Source: Bacillota bacterium (lineage in GTDB: Bacteria; Bacillota; Thermincolia; Thermincolales; UBA2595). Taken from it: a stretch of DNA of 40,943 nucleotides. This document shows, piece after piece, positions 1 through 6,553 of this stretch; position 1 is the stretch's first letter, and the number at the start of each line of letters is the position of its first letter. The notes under the pieces were generated by a model. That model was given only the letters and a program-made list of their open reading frames with translations, did no database searches and was not told the DNA's origin. The position numbers and the translations under genes are program-made. The stretch lies in contig JAJZQD010000013.1 in assembly GCA_021847735.1 (NCBI GenBank), positions 1 through 40,943 of the forward strand. The letters are read 5' to 3'.

Positions 1-38
1 CCAAGCAAAGTTTATCTCCAAACTGGGAAGTAACTTAA

Positions 39-150
39 GTGAACTCGTTCAGCTAAAGCTGAACATCGAAACTTCAGTGGGGGACTCTACCCCCACTGAA
101 GCAGAAAAGTGGACTCCACCTAATAGAAGGTGGAGTCTTGGAATTGGGAT
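39..150 (-). repeat. 113-bp three-hairpin element, copy A
   Basis: This is the reverse-oriented copy of an element found five times in the window. In canonical orientation it begins TCCCAATTCCAAGACTCCACC and ends GAACGAGTTCAC. It carries three hairpins: a CTCCACC/GGTGGAG stem, a 12-bp CTTCAGTGGGGG/CCCCCACTGAAG stem, and TTCAGC/GCTGAA around TTTA. This copy is 1 nt shorter than the others (GTCC instead of GTTTCC after the first hairpin). The flank next to its TCCC end reads TTTTA in element orientation, and no target duplication is visible. Subterminal hairpins, an invariant TTCAC end and T-rich insertion sites are typical of IS200/IS605-derived non-autonomous elements; this assignment is inference because no transposase is present. 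Confidence 0.85.
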
Positions 151-235
151 AAAATATGCACCATGCGGAAAACTATTTATAGGTAAAATTGGGGGGATAT
201 TTACGCTAGACAAAAAATGGACCAAAAGGTTATTG

Positions 236-1609
236 ATGTACTCATTAGCAGCGGCCCTCGGCTATGAGGGTGCTAAATTACTCGGCAAAAAACTTTTTCG
301 GGATGTAAGCACAGATGCAATAAAGTCAATTATGACAGACCTATATGACGAGAATTTATGGGAGTTTATTTCAGCGGCTACCCGATTCACACCGCAGGCT
401 GTCGTTGAAACCAACCTTCGTTCACAGGAAGGTAAAGTGATTCAACGTCCTTTGGGTTCACCTAAAAAATTTCCCAGTCTTGATCAACTAATGTTCAATA
501 TTGGGCAGTTGCATGTCATGCCTACGCCTTTGGAGGAAAATGTAAACACCAAAGTTATCATTGGCAAGACATGTAAACGGCCTTTAATCATTGACCTGCC
601 CATTATGATTTCTGGCATGGCATATGGTGCGGCCCTTTCAGAAAAAGTTAAAATGGCCCTGGCGAAAGGTGCCACCTTGGCTAGAACGGCAACTAATACA
701 GGTGAAGGGCCATTTCTACCAAGCGAAAGGAAAGCCGCTGACAAGTTAGTTTTACAGTATAATAAGGGTCATTGGAATAAAACTGATGAAATAATCAAAC
801 GGGCCGACGCAATTGAAATACAATTTGGTCAGGGCGCTTCAGGTGGCATAGGTCATAAAATCAAGGTTGGCATATTGGACTTCAAACTACAAAAAGGCTT
901 TGAAGTTACTTTGGGGCAGGATGCTGTGCTTCATTCACGGCATGCCGAGATTCCCCATCCTTCCCAACTGCCCAAACTCGTTCGCAAACTAAAGAGTGTA
1001 GCGGGGGATATTCCGATTGGGGTCAAAATAGGCGCTGGCAAGTATCTGGAAAAGGACATAGAATTGGCTGTAGATGGGGGGGTTGACTTTATTGTCATTG
1101 ATGGGGGGGAAGCCGCTACACACGGTTCAGCCCCTATTCTACAGGATGACTTTGGAGTTCCCACGGTCTTTGCTATTGCGCGCGCAGGCGAGTTCTTGAG
1201 TAAGCATGGGCATCGAGATAAAGTTTCCTTAATTGCCTCTGGTAAAATACGAACACCAGGGGATACGCTAAAGGCCTTGGCCTTGGGGGCGGACGCAGTA
1301 TATATCGGTGCTGCTGCAATATTTGCTGTGTCCCATACCCAGGTTTTGAAGGCTCTTCCCTTTGAACCACCTACTCAACTTGTCTGGTATAACGGTAAAT
1401 ACTCGGACCAATTTGATGTTGCAACCGGTGCCAAAAGTATGGCCAAGTTTCTTAAATCTTGTAAGGAAGAAATAGTTGAAGGGGTCAGGGCCTTGGGTAA
1501 AACTTCTGTTAGACAAGTATGCAAAGAAGATTTATTTGCCCTTGAAGAACTTGTCGCTAAAGGGGTGGGTGTCCCAATGGCATACGAACCGTATCTATCA
1601 GAAAATTAG
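236..1609 (+). CDS. FMN-binding glutamate synthase family protein
   Basis: The protein resembles the FMN-binding TIM-barrel (GltB central) domain of glutamate synthase found in stand-alone proteins such as Bacillus YerD. Visible family features are MISGMAYGAALSEK, GEGPFLPSE, the phosphate-loop-like EIQFGQGASGGIG, and IDGGEAATHGSAP near the C-terminal half of the barrel. It lacks the glutaminase and GXGXG domains of full GltB, so complete glutamate synthase activity cannot be assumed. The frame stays open upstream to GTG 77, but that codon lies in a hairpin of repeat copy A. I prefer ATG 236, preceded by AAAAGG at a spacing of 6 and followed by MYSLAAALGYEGAKLLGKK. The residues encoded by 151-235 may be a remnant of an original N-terminus disrupted by the element. 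Confidence 0.85.
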   Translation: MYSLAAALGYEGAKLLGKKLFRDVSTDAIKSIMTDLYDENLWEFISAATRFTPQAVVETNLRSQEGKVIQRPLGSPKKFPSLDQLMFNIGQLHVMPTPLEENVNTKVIIGKTCKRPLIIDLPIMISGMAYGAALSEKVKMALAKGATLARTATNTGEGPFLPSERKAADKLVLQYNKGHWNKTDEIIKRADAIEIQFGQGASGGIGHKIKVGILDFKLQKGFEVTLGQDAVLHSRHAEIPHPSQLPKLVRKLKSVAGDIPIGVKIGAGKYLEKDIELAVDGGVDFIVIDGGEAATHGSAPILQDDFGVPTVFAIARAGEFLSKHGHRDKVSLIASGKIRTPGDTLKALALGADAVYIGAAAIFAVSHTQVLKALPFEPPTQLVWYNGKYSDQFDVATGAKSMAKFLKSCKEEIVEGVRALGKTSVRQVCKEDLFALEELVAKGVGVPMAYEPYLSEN

Positions 1610-1738
1610 AAGCAAAAAAGAAGTCCTTGGCGGACAAAATACCATATTATTCCTCTCAGATTCACCAACGTTAACATAAATTTCAATCCCTGAATATTAT
1701 ATTAAAAGTTCATTTAAACTAAACAGGGAGTGAACAAA

Positions 1739-2662
1739 ATGCTTACAATCAGTGAATATGTACGAAAATCACTGGAAACAAATTTATTTTTTGCACGTAT
1801 TATGAAGGAGCATTCAATCTTCTTAGAAGCAGGATTTGTTTGTAAAGATGTCAATCTTAGTCAACAGGCAGATAATTTCAAAAATGCCTTTAATCTAATA
1901 CTTATGGAAGCAATTAATCTTTCGAATGGTGTAATTTCCCGGGACTCAGTGGCTGCCCAGGAGTTTGTTACTAATAACACCTTAGCAGCAGAAGAAAAAA
2001 CCCAAAACTTATCAGGGATACTTATTAACCTTAATGTAACACAAGCAGAAATGGCACTGGTAGGTGATTCGGTAAATGTTTCGCCTCAATTGCAGAGTGC
2101 GGTTTTTGCCCTAAACCAAAAGGCATTACTGTGGACGGCGGCAATAGCCGACTTTAAAACAAAGGTCCTCAATGCGGTACTTAGTTGCAATCTGTTTACT
2201 TGGAACTTCCCGCTATTGATAGAGCACATTCGCCGGGAAGCATTAATGTATAATATGATGCTAACCAGATTACAAAATGGTCAAAATCCAGATGACCCTG
2301 CTATGGCGGCACAATTAGAGGCTTTTTGGAACCGAATAATGGCAGAACATTCCTTGTTTATTCAGCATCTACTTGACCCCACCGAAGAAAACCTCTTTGA
2401 AACTGCCACCTCGTTTGCCAACCAATTTAAACAACTTACTGCTGAAGCAGAGGCGGCAGACAATAATAAATCTGCAGTGGAAACAGTTACAAAACGTAGT
2501 TTAAAAGCAACCCAATCCATAAGGGATTTTAAAAAGCAGGGAACTGAGTTAATACTAATGTGCAAAATAAAATCACTTATCGTTCCACTACTCGGCGACC
2601 ATGTTACACGAGAAGCCAACCATTTTATAAGGCTGCTCCGGAAGTTGCAGGCAACCGTATAA
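1739..2662 (+). CDS. DUF2935 domain-containing protein
   Basis: The protein has about 307 residues and consists of two similar all-helical halves. Both carry a histidine/glutamate-containing segment: MKEHSIFLEAGF near the N-terminus and RIMAEHSLFIQHLLDPTEEN in the second half, together with REALMYNMML and REANHFIRLL. This pattern matches the DUF2935 family of Firmicutes, a ferritin-like helical fold of unknown function. ATG 1739 is chosen because the GGGAG ribosome binding site lies about 8 nt upstream; the in-frame GTG at 1730 overlaps that site. A group II intron remnant begins 13 nt after the stop codon on the opposite strand. The function is unknown. Confidence 0.85.
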   Translation: MLTISEYVRKSLETNLFFARIMKEHSIFLEAGFVCKDVNLSQQADNFKNAFNLILMEAINLSNGVISRDSVAAQEFVTNNTLAAEEKTQNLSGILINLNVTQAEMALVGDSVNVSPQLQSAVFALNQKALLWTAAIADFKTKVLNAVLSCNLFTWNFPLLIEHIRREALMYNMMLTRLQNGQNPDDPAMAAQLEAFWNRIMAEHSLFIQHLLDPTEENLFETATSFANQFKQLTAEAEAADNNKSAVETVTKRSLKATQSIRDFKKQGTELILMCKIKSLIVPLLGDHVTREANHFIRLLRKLQATV

Positions 2663-2674
2663 ACACGATAATAA

Positions 2675-3230
2675 ATCGAGTAGGAGGCGGGGTCGCCCCC
2701 GCCGTCCTCTCACACCACCTAGCATGCGGGTCCGCACTAGGCGGTTCGCCAAACCTGCCCAACATTGACTACAATGTTGGTGGGACATGGATTGGTTCAT
2801 GCCGGAGTTGACTAAGCCCTCACACAAAAGCCGTTGTGGTTTCACCACTCTCTCTTTCGTGGAGTCCTCTTTGAGGAATTCTGCTTTCTAACATCATCTC
2901 TCGAAATTCCCAGCATTGCCCGCTGTTTGACGTTCAGCCCTTCCCGGTTATCCGGTACTATGGCCTCTGCTGACTCCTGCCAGTCCAGCCTGGCCTCTCG
3001 GCCCTGCTTGTCAGGTTTACTGACGTTCATGGCAGGCCTCCCCAGATAAGAACGGCAACCTTCCTCCCATGTACCTGCCTCGTTTACTGCACTACCCTTT
3101 GATAGCATAGGGCTTTGTCTTGCCTTGCAGACTCGCCCGAGTAGCATAGCCTCACTCGAGATTCGTAGTCCTCAGGTCGGGAGTTTGCCTCCGGCTTCCT
3201 TCAGATTCCACCTATTGAAAAGGTTATTAT
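2675..3230 (-). mobile_element. Decayed group II intron lacking its reverse transcriptase
   Basis: Read on the minus strand, this stretch has the typical order of a bacterial group II intron. It opens with domain-I-like GGTGGAATCTGAAGGAAGCC, passes through GAGTCAGCAGAGGCCATAG, the conserved segment just upstream of intron-encoded reverse transcriptases, and ends with a domain-V-like hairpin (GAACCGCC...GCGGACCCGC...GGTGGTGTGAGAGG). A GC-rich domain-VI-like hairpin and CCTACTCGAT follow as the probable 3' end. The whole is only about 550 nt, with roughly 90 nt between the 5' part and the 3' domains, so the reverse transcriptase ORF is deleted. The 5' end also looks truncated because a standard GTGCG start was not found. 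The limits are approximate. Confidence 0.75.
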
Positions 3231-3238
3231 GTCGTGAC

Positions 3239-3499
3239 ACTATTACAAATTATGAACATCGTGAAAATATTCAAAAAAAAGAGCCAAGCACCCAGATACT
3301 GATTCCATTGGCCCTTATCGCTTTCGGTCTCACTTGTTCAACAATAATTGCACAATATGGGATGCTTAAACCCTTTTTTAGTAATTCACCTAGCCTCGAA
3401 GTCGTGGTTATCGAGGCTGAAAACCACCAGCCATCCTTTTGGCAGCGTTTTAAATATTTTTTTTTAAGACTATGGACTAACACTGTCGGCGTGTGCTAG
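3239..3499 (+). pseudogene. Possible membrane protein fragment next to the intron remnant
   Basis: This open frame begins immediately beyond the intron remnant and contains one convincing hydrophobic segment (LIPLALIAFGLTCSTIIAQYG). A short tail rich in aromatic and basic residues (FWQRFKYFFLRLW) follows. No convincing start codon with a ribosome binding site is present; TTG 3310 is the best internal candidate. I do not recognise the family. It may be the 3' part of a gene damaged by intron insertion, or a chance reading frame. It ends convergently with the small minus-strand gene at 3496-3576. Confidence 0.25.
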
Positions 3500-3576
3500 G
3501 GATCAATAAAAAACATGAGGATCAAAATCACGAAGATAACAAAAACAAATGTTCCTCCGAAGAACGGTTTACCCAT
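3496..3576 (-). CDS. Small hydrophobic spore-type protein, 26 aa (module 1)
   Basis: A very short gene begins MGKPFFGGTFVF, continues with a single hydrophobic run of Val, Ile, Phe and Leu, and ends MFFIDP. ATG 3576 follows a strong GGGGGGAG ribosome binding site at a spacing of 5. It is clearly related to the 28-aa protein at 3827-3913: both have a Gly/Phe-rich start, one membrane segment and a final Asp-Pro. The design resembles the tiny YjcZ/SscA-like spore proteins of Bacillaceae, but that link is by size and layout only. A candidate late sporulation promoter (AAC-N17-CATAATATTTA) lies about 60 nt upstream. Confidence 0.6.
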   Translation of the reverse strand: MGKPFFGGTFVFVIFVILILMFFIDP

Positions 3577-3636
3577 AGTTCTCCCCCCTTTACCTTCATC
3601 TGCCATAAGGGTACCAGGCAAATACATTATTATAAT

Positions 3637-3671
3637 AAATATTATGTAAATGTCTTTAATAAGGTTCAATT
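3637..3671 (-). promoter_or_regulatory. Candidate sigma-K-type promoter, module 1
   Basis: On the minus strand the sequence reads AAC, 17 nt, then CATAATATTTA. The same arrangement with identical spacing precedes the related small genes at 3827 and near 26411. It approximates the known sigma-K pattern mACm-N16/17-CATAnnnTA, with TT in place of the final TA. The assignment is inference from conservation and position. Confidence 0.45.
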
Positions 3672-3677
3672 AATGAT

Positions 3678-3709
3678 AAAAAAAAGTCCACCTTAAGCAC
3701 TTAAGGTGG
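3678..3709 (-). terminator. Intrinsic terminator downstream of module 2
   Basis: Read on the minus strand, a 10-bp perfect stem (CCACCTTAAG/CTTAAGGTGG, 2-nt loop) is followed by AC and eight T residues. It separates module 2 from the promoter of module 1. Confidence 0.7.
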
Positions 3710-3740
3710 TTGTCATAGTTTTTTGCGGGTTAACGTTAAT

Positions 3741-3771
3741 AACAAGCCCACACTGTCGGTGAGGGCTTGTT
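3741..3771 (-). terminator. Hairpin after module 2
   Basis: A 9-bp stem AACAAGCCC/GGGCTTGTT encloses a 13-nt loop containing CACCGACAGTG on the minus strand. There is no long T-run directly after it. The stem recalls the hairpin at 26194-26221 that follows module 3, so it may be a conserved part of the small-protein module. Confidence 0.5.
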
Positions 3772-3826
3772 ACGGTCAAACAACGATTGATTTTAAATTT
3801 TTATGATCCGGCTTCCTCTTATGTTC

Positions 3827-3913
3827 TTAGGGATCACCAAAGAACAGGAGAATGAGGATCAGAAAGAGAATGAACGCGAAGTTTGCGCCGAACGGAAATT
3901 TAAATCCTCCCAA
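3827..3913 (-). CDS. Small hydrophobic spore-type protein, 28 aa (module 2)
   Basis: A TTG start at 3913 follows an AAGGAGGG ribosome binding site at a spacing of about 6. The peptide begins MGGFKFPFGANFAF, contains one membrane-spanning run of Ile, Leu and Phe, and ends FFGDP. It parallels the 26-aa gene at 3496-3576 in length, glycine/phenylalanine-rich start and Asp-Pro end, so the two are probably duplicates. Upstream lies the shared AAC-N17-CATAATATTTA motif and downstream are two hairpins. The role is unknown; a spore-coat or spore-membrane micropeptide is plausible from the promoter type and from the spore genes elsewhere in the window. Confidence 0.6.
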   Translation of the reverse strand: MGGFKFPFGANFAFILFLILILLFFGDP

Positions 3914-3968
3914 TAAAAACCCTCCTTAGCTATTATTATTTGAATTTGGATTCGGTTTGAACCCTCGT

Positions 3969-3999
3969 TAAATATTATGTTAGATATAAAAAAAGTGTT
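3969..3999 (-). promoter_or_regulatory. Candidate sigma-K-type promoter, module 2
   Basis: On the minus strand AAC is followed by exactly 17 nt and CATAATATTTA, about 56 nt before the TTG start of the 28-aa gene. The spacer differs from that of modules 1 and 3, so the conserved boxes stand out against changed sequence. Confidence 0.45.
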
Positions 4000-4004
4000 C
4001 CATG

Positions 4005-4035
4005 AACAATCCCCCACCTATCGGTGGGGATTGTT
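4005..4035 (-). terminator. Terminator of the nicotinate phosphoribosyltransferase gene
   Basis: A stem AACAATCCCC/GGGGATTGTT is followed on the minus strand by CATGGAACAC and a run of seven T residues. It lies beyond repeat copy B, so it is probably the gene's terminator, separated from the coding region by insertion of the element. Confidence 0.55.
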
Positions 4036-4058
4036 AAAAATTTTATACCTCGTTTTTA

Positions 4059-4171
4059 TCCCAATTCCAAGACTCCACCTTCTATTAGGTGGAGTTTCCA
4101 CTTTTCTGCTTCAGTGGGGGTAGAGTCCCCCACTGAAGTTTCGATGTTCAGCTTTAGCTGAACGAGTTCAC
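4059..4171 (+). repeat. 113-bp three-hairpin element, copy B
   Basis: This full-length copy is flanked by CGTTTTTA on the TCCC side and by TTACTTTT after the GAGTTCAC end. The last bases of the element provide the TGA stop codon (4168-4170, minus strand) of the neighbouring nicotinate phosphoribosyltransferase gene, so the insertion replaced the gene's original end. Confidence 0.88.
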
Positions 4172-5520
4172 TTACTTTTTACCGTTGACAAAGAGGGATT
4201 ATCACAGGCCCGACGACCCACTTTATTCATTGGATACCATTTACCGTTAATTTGCACCCGGACAATGTCTGCCGTATAATCGTTGTTAGTGCCGCTTTCA
4301 CTTGAATTCTCCAGCAGCGAAGACCCCACTCCGTAAATATCAACAGGGACGCCCAGTTCTTCAAACCAACTTATCTTCTTAACGTTAAAACCGCCGGTAA
4401 CCACGATTTTCACCTGCCTGCACCATTCCCTTGCCACATCCAAGGCCTGGGTAGGCAGATTCCATTCCTTATAAGCGTTATCCATGGCCCTTCGAACGGC
4501 TTCCACCAGCCTTGGGTTCACCCCATAATCGTATTTTTTATCACCAACAGGTGAAATGGAAACGTCCTTCATATCCCCCGAGGTATCAAGCCGCACGGCA
4601 AACAGTTTGTATTTGGCGGCCTCATCTGTTTTACCCGCCCTGACCAATTCCAAGTAAGCAGGAAACATTTTCCCCATAACCGCCAGCGTTTCCCCGATAC
4701 AGTCATTATGGAAATCCACCAGGGCAATTCTGGGGACTTCGACAGGCATAATGCGGGAAAACTGCATCATAGTCTCTGCAGTGTCCCCCAGGAAACACGC
4801 AATAGAAGCGTGAGCCACAGTCCCACCGCCCTGTCCCCCCCACCAACGTCCCTGTTCATCAGTGGAAACAATGGCTCGGGAGTTCTTGCCATATTTTCGG
4901 TTATATACCTGGACAGCCAAAGCGTAGGCGTATCCATGCAGGGCTTGTACCTTATAATGGGCGAATCTGGCCGGAAAAAACATCACATCTTTTCCCCCGG
5001 CAGCCACCAGCACATTGTAAATATTGGTGGCAAGCCTTGTTGCTTCAGACAAAACTCCTAACACGGGAGTTTCCAGCCCGGCAAAATCTCTGTAGCGGCC
5101 CCTTATTTTTAGGACAGGCCGTACATCTTCAGGGTCCCCGCCGTAATCAACAAATTCACCGTCGTGAATGGCTTCCACTTCTAGCTCGTCTAAAGTCTTC
5201 CGGAAACGGCCGCTATCGTCAAAATCACCGGTACACTCTTCGATGATAGCCAGGGCTTCGTCTACCCCCGCTGCCAGACTGAACGGCCGGCGCCGGGTAA
5301 AAAACTGCATTTCCACCCTCAAATCACCGTTCTTAACAGCATTACAGTCAATTTCCCTTAGGTCACTTTCCCCGGCAAAAGTGTACCCTTCTTTTGACAA
5401 GGCTTCGAGAATCCTTACAATGTTGCAGAAGTAAGCGTCAGAATATCTTCCTTTTCTGATTCCGGTAGTATCAATATTAAAAACTTCCTTATCCAACCTT
5501 TTTCTGTCAATCACGCTCAA
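4168..5520 (-). CDS. Nicotinate phosphoribosyltransferase-like protein
   Basis: The protein has about 450 residues and resembles the nicotinate phosphoribosyltransferase family, which makes nicotinate mononucleotide from nicotinate and PRPP in NAD salvage. Matching segments are FNIDTTGIRKGRYSDAYF near the N-terminus, a central RFAHYKVQALHGYAYALAV, AIVSTDEQGRWWGGQGGGTVAHA, LVDFHNDCIGET, VRLDTSGDM, and the C-terminal phosphate-site-like IVVTGGFNVKKI plus GVGSSL. A GTG at 5553 extends the frame, but TTG 5520, about 10 nt after GAAGGGGG, fits better. The last residues (STVKSK) and the stop codon run into repeat copy B, so the native C-terminus may be slightly altered. The gene appears to be monocistronic. 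Confidence 0.85.
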   Translation of the reverse strand: MSVIDRKRLDKEVFNIDTTGIRKGRYSDAYFCNIVRILEALSKEGYTFAGESDLREIDCNAVKNGDLRVEMQFFTRRRPFSLAAGVDEALAIIEECTGDFDDSGRFRKTLDELEVEAIHDGEFVDYGGDPEDVRPVLKIRGRYRDFAGLETPVLGVLSEATRLATNIYNVLVAAGGKDVMFFPARFAHYKVQALHGYAYALAVQVYNRKYGKNSRAIVSTDEQGRWWGGQGGGTVAHASIACFLGDTAETMMQFSRIMPVEVPRIALVDFHNDCIGETLAVMGKMFPAYLELVRAGKTDEAAKYKLFAVRLDTSGDMKDVSISPVGDKKYDYGVNPRLVEAVRRAMDNAYKEWNLPTQALDVAREWCRQVKIVVTGGFNVKKISWFEELGVPVDIYGVGSSLLENSSESGTNNDYTADIVRVQINGKWYPMNKVGRRACDNPSLSTVKSK

Positions 5521-5553
5521 AAAGGCCAAACCCCCTTCTATACAAAAACCCAC

Positions 5554-5825
5554 CAGGGGCGGGATGCGTATTAGCTTATTATATCACGGAAAACACCGGC
5601 GTAACATATACAGTTTGTATTATTGACGGTATTCGCCCGGCAAACTATATTCAAAACTCCACCTAATCAACCTGCAGGCCGAAGCGTAATTAAAATTGTT
5701 AGGCGGGGCACAGAAACAGGTAATTATAAACTGGACTCCGCCCTCCACTCCGGCAATTTTGAACAGGCCGGTATTGACTTGGCCGTCTTCCGGTTTAGCT
5801 GGGAACACATTTGAAAATAGGACAG
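5554..5825. other. Intergenic stretch without recognisable gene
   Basis: Short open frames occur on both strands, but none has a ribosome binding site or a recognisable composition. The stretch probably holds the promoter of the minus-strand nicotinate phosphoribosyltransferase gene; no boxes are clear enough to call. Confidence 0.4.
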
Positions 5826-5861
5826 AAAAAAGAACCGGCAGTCTATAACCATGCCGGTTCT
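5826..5861 (-). terminator. Intrinsic terminator of the DUF2680 gene
   Basis: A 10-bp stem AGAACCGGCA/TGCCGGTTCT with an 11-nt loop is followed on the minus strand by TTTTTCTG. Confidence 0.8.
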
Positions 5862-5897
5862 CACATTATTAAAACAAAGTCGGGTACCTATTAATTC

Positions 5898-6308
5898 CTA
5901 GATTGCCGGCCCGTTAAACACCCCTCTCGAACCGAAACCTCTTACACCGGCGTCGGTCCAATTGGCCCTACCAAATCCTTGTCCACCAAGACCTGGGCCG
6001 CCGCAACCGCCGCCAAATCCACCACAGTTTCCTCTGCCTAATCCCTGACCCGGCAGTATGTTATTGTCCTGGCGGTATTTTTCTGCCTGGTCAATGCGGT
6101 CCTTGGCAGCTTTCCCTTCATCGGCAGTCAACTGCCCGGCTTCAACATACTTATCCACCATCTGTTTGCGCAATTCAACTGTTTGCTTATGTAGGTCCAG
6201 GATCTGTTGTTTCTGGACATCGGTGAACCCTGTTAACGCACCCAGTGCCGGGACGGCAAAAGCCAATACAAGAACTACTGTTAGGGCAATCAAAACCTTC
6301 TTCTTCAT
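5898..6308 (-). CDS. Secreted DUF2680-type protein with Gly-rich tail
   Basis: A Sec signal peptide (MKKKVLIALTVVLVLAFAVPALGA) is followed by an amphipathic helical segment with QKQQILDLHKQTVELRKQMV and YVEAGQLTADEGKAAKDRID, the pattern of DUF2680 proteins of Clostridia. The C-terminal 45 residues are rich in Gly, Arg and Asn (GRGNCGGFGGGCGGPG). ATG 6308 is preferred: AGGAGG lies 11 nt upstream, while the in-frame GTG at 6320 overlaps it. The mature protein is probably exported and small. The function is unknown; the two Cys in the Gly-rich tail could bind metal or form a disulfide, but this is speculation. Confidence 0.75.
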   Translation of the reverse strand: MKKKVLIALTVVLVLAFAVPALGALTGFTDVQKQQILDLHKQTVELRKQMVDKYVEAGQLTADEGKAAKDRIDQAEKYRQDNNILPGQGLGRGNCGGFGGGCGGPGLGGQGFGRANWTDAGVRGFGSRGVFNGPAI

Positions 6309-6522
6309 ATTCGTTTTCACCTCCTTTTGTCAGTCATTCCGGTTTAGCCGGTAACTCCAGGGCATTTTACGCCCCGGGCAATCTCAAAGATACTATTTGA
6401 AATGTTACTTTGACTATATAGCAAAGACCCTGATTGTTTTGTTTTCCGTTTATACTAAGTATATCTTGACTGTGTGACAAAATATGGTTTAAATTGTGAG
6501 GATTTTGTGAAACTTTGCCAGA

Positions 6523-6549
6523 AAGAAAAAAGAAGCCCCGAGGGGCTTC
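6523..6549 (-). terminator. Intrinsic terminator of the SLH-protein gene
   Basis: On the minus strand an 8-bp stem GAAGCCCC/GGGGCTTC with a 2-nt loop is followed by TTTTTTCTTTC. The hairpin lies only a few bases after the stop codon. Confidence 0.8.
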
Positions 6550-6553
6550 CAAA

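Noticed and set aside
77-235. GTG 77 as true start of the glutamate-synthase-like protein
   Set aside because: The codon lies inside a hairpin of repeat copy A, without ribosome binding site, and the encoded residues are the translated repeat.
2842-3147. 101-codon minus-strand frame as a protein gene
   Set aside because: Its sequence corresponds to translated group II intron ribozyme RNA (the GAGTCAGCAGAGGCCATAG region), not a protein.
5620-5814. Overlapping open frames on both strands in the 5.6-5.8 kb gap
   Set aside because: Neither has a ribosome binding site or family-like features; they are mirror shadows in a non-coding stretch.
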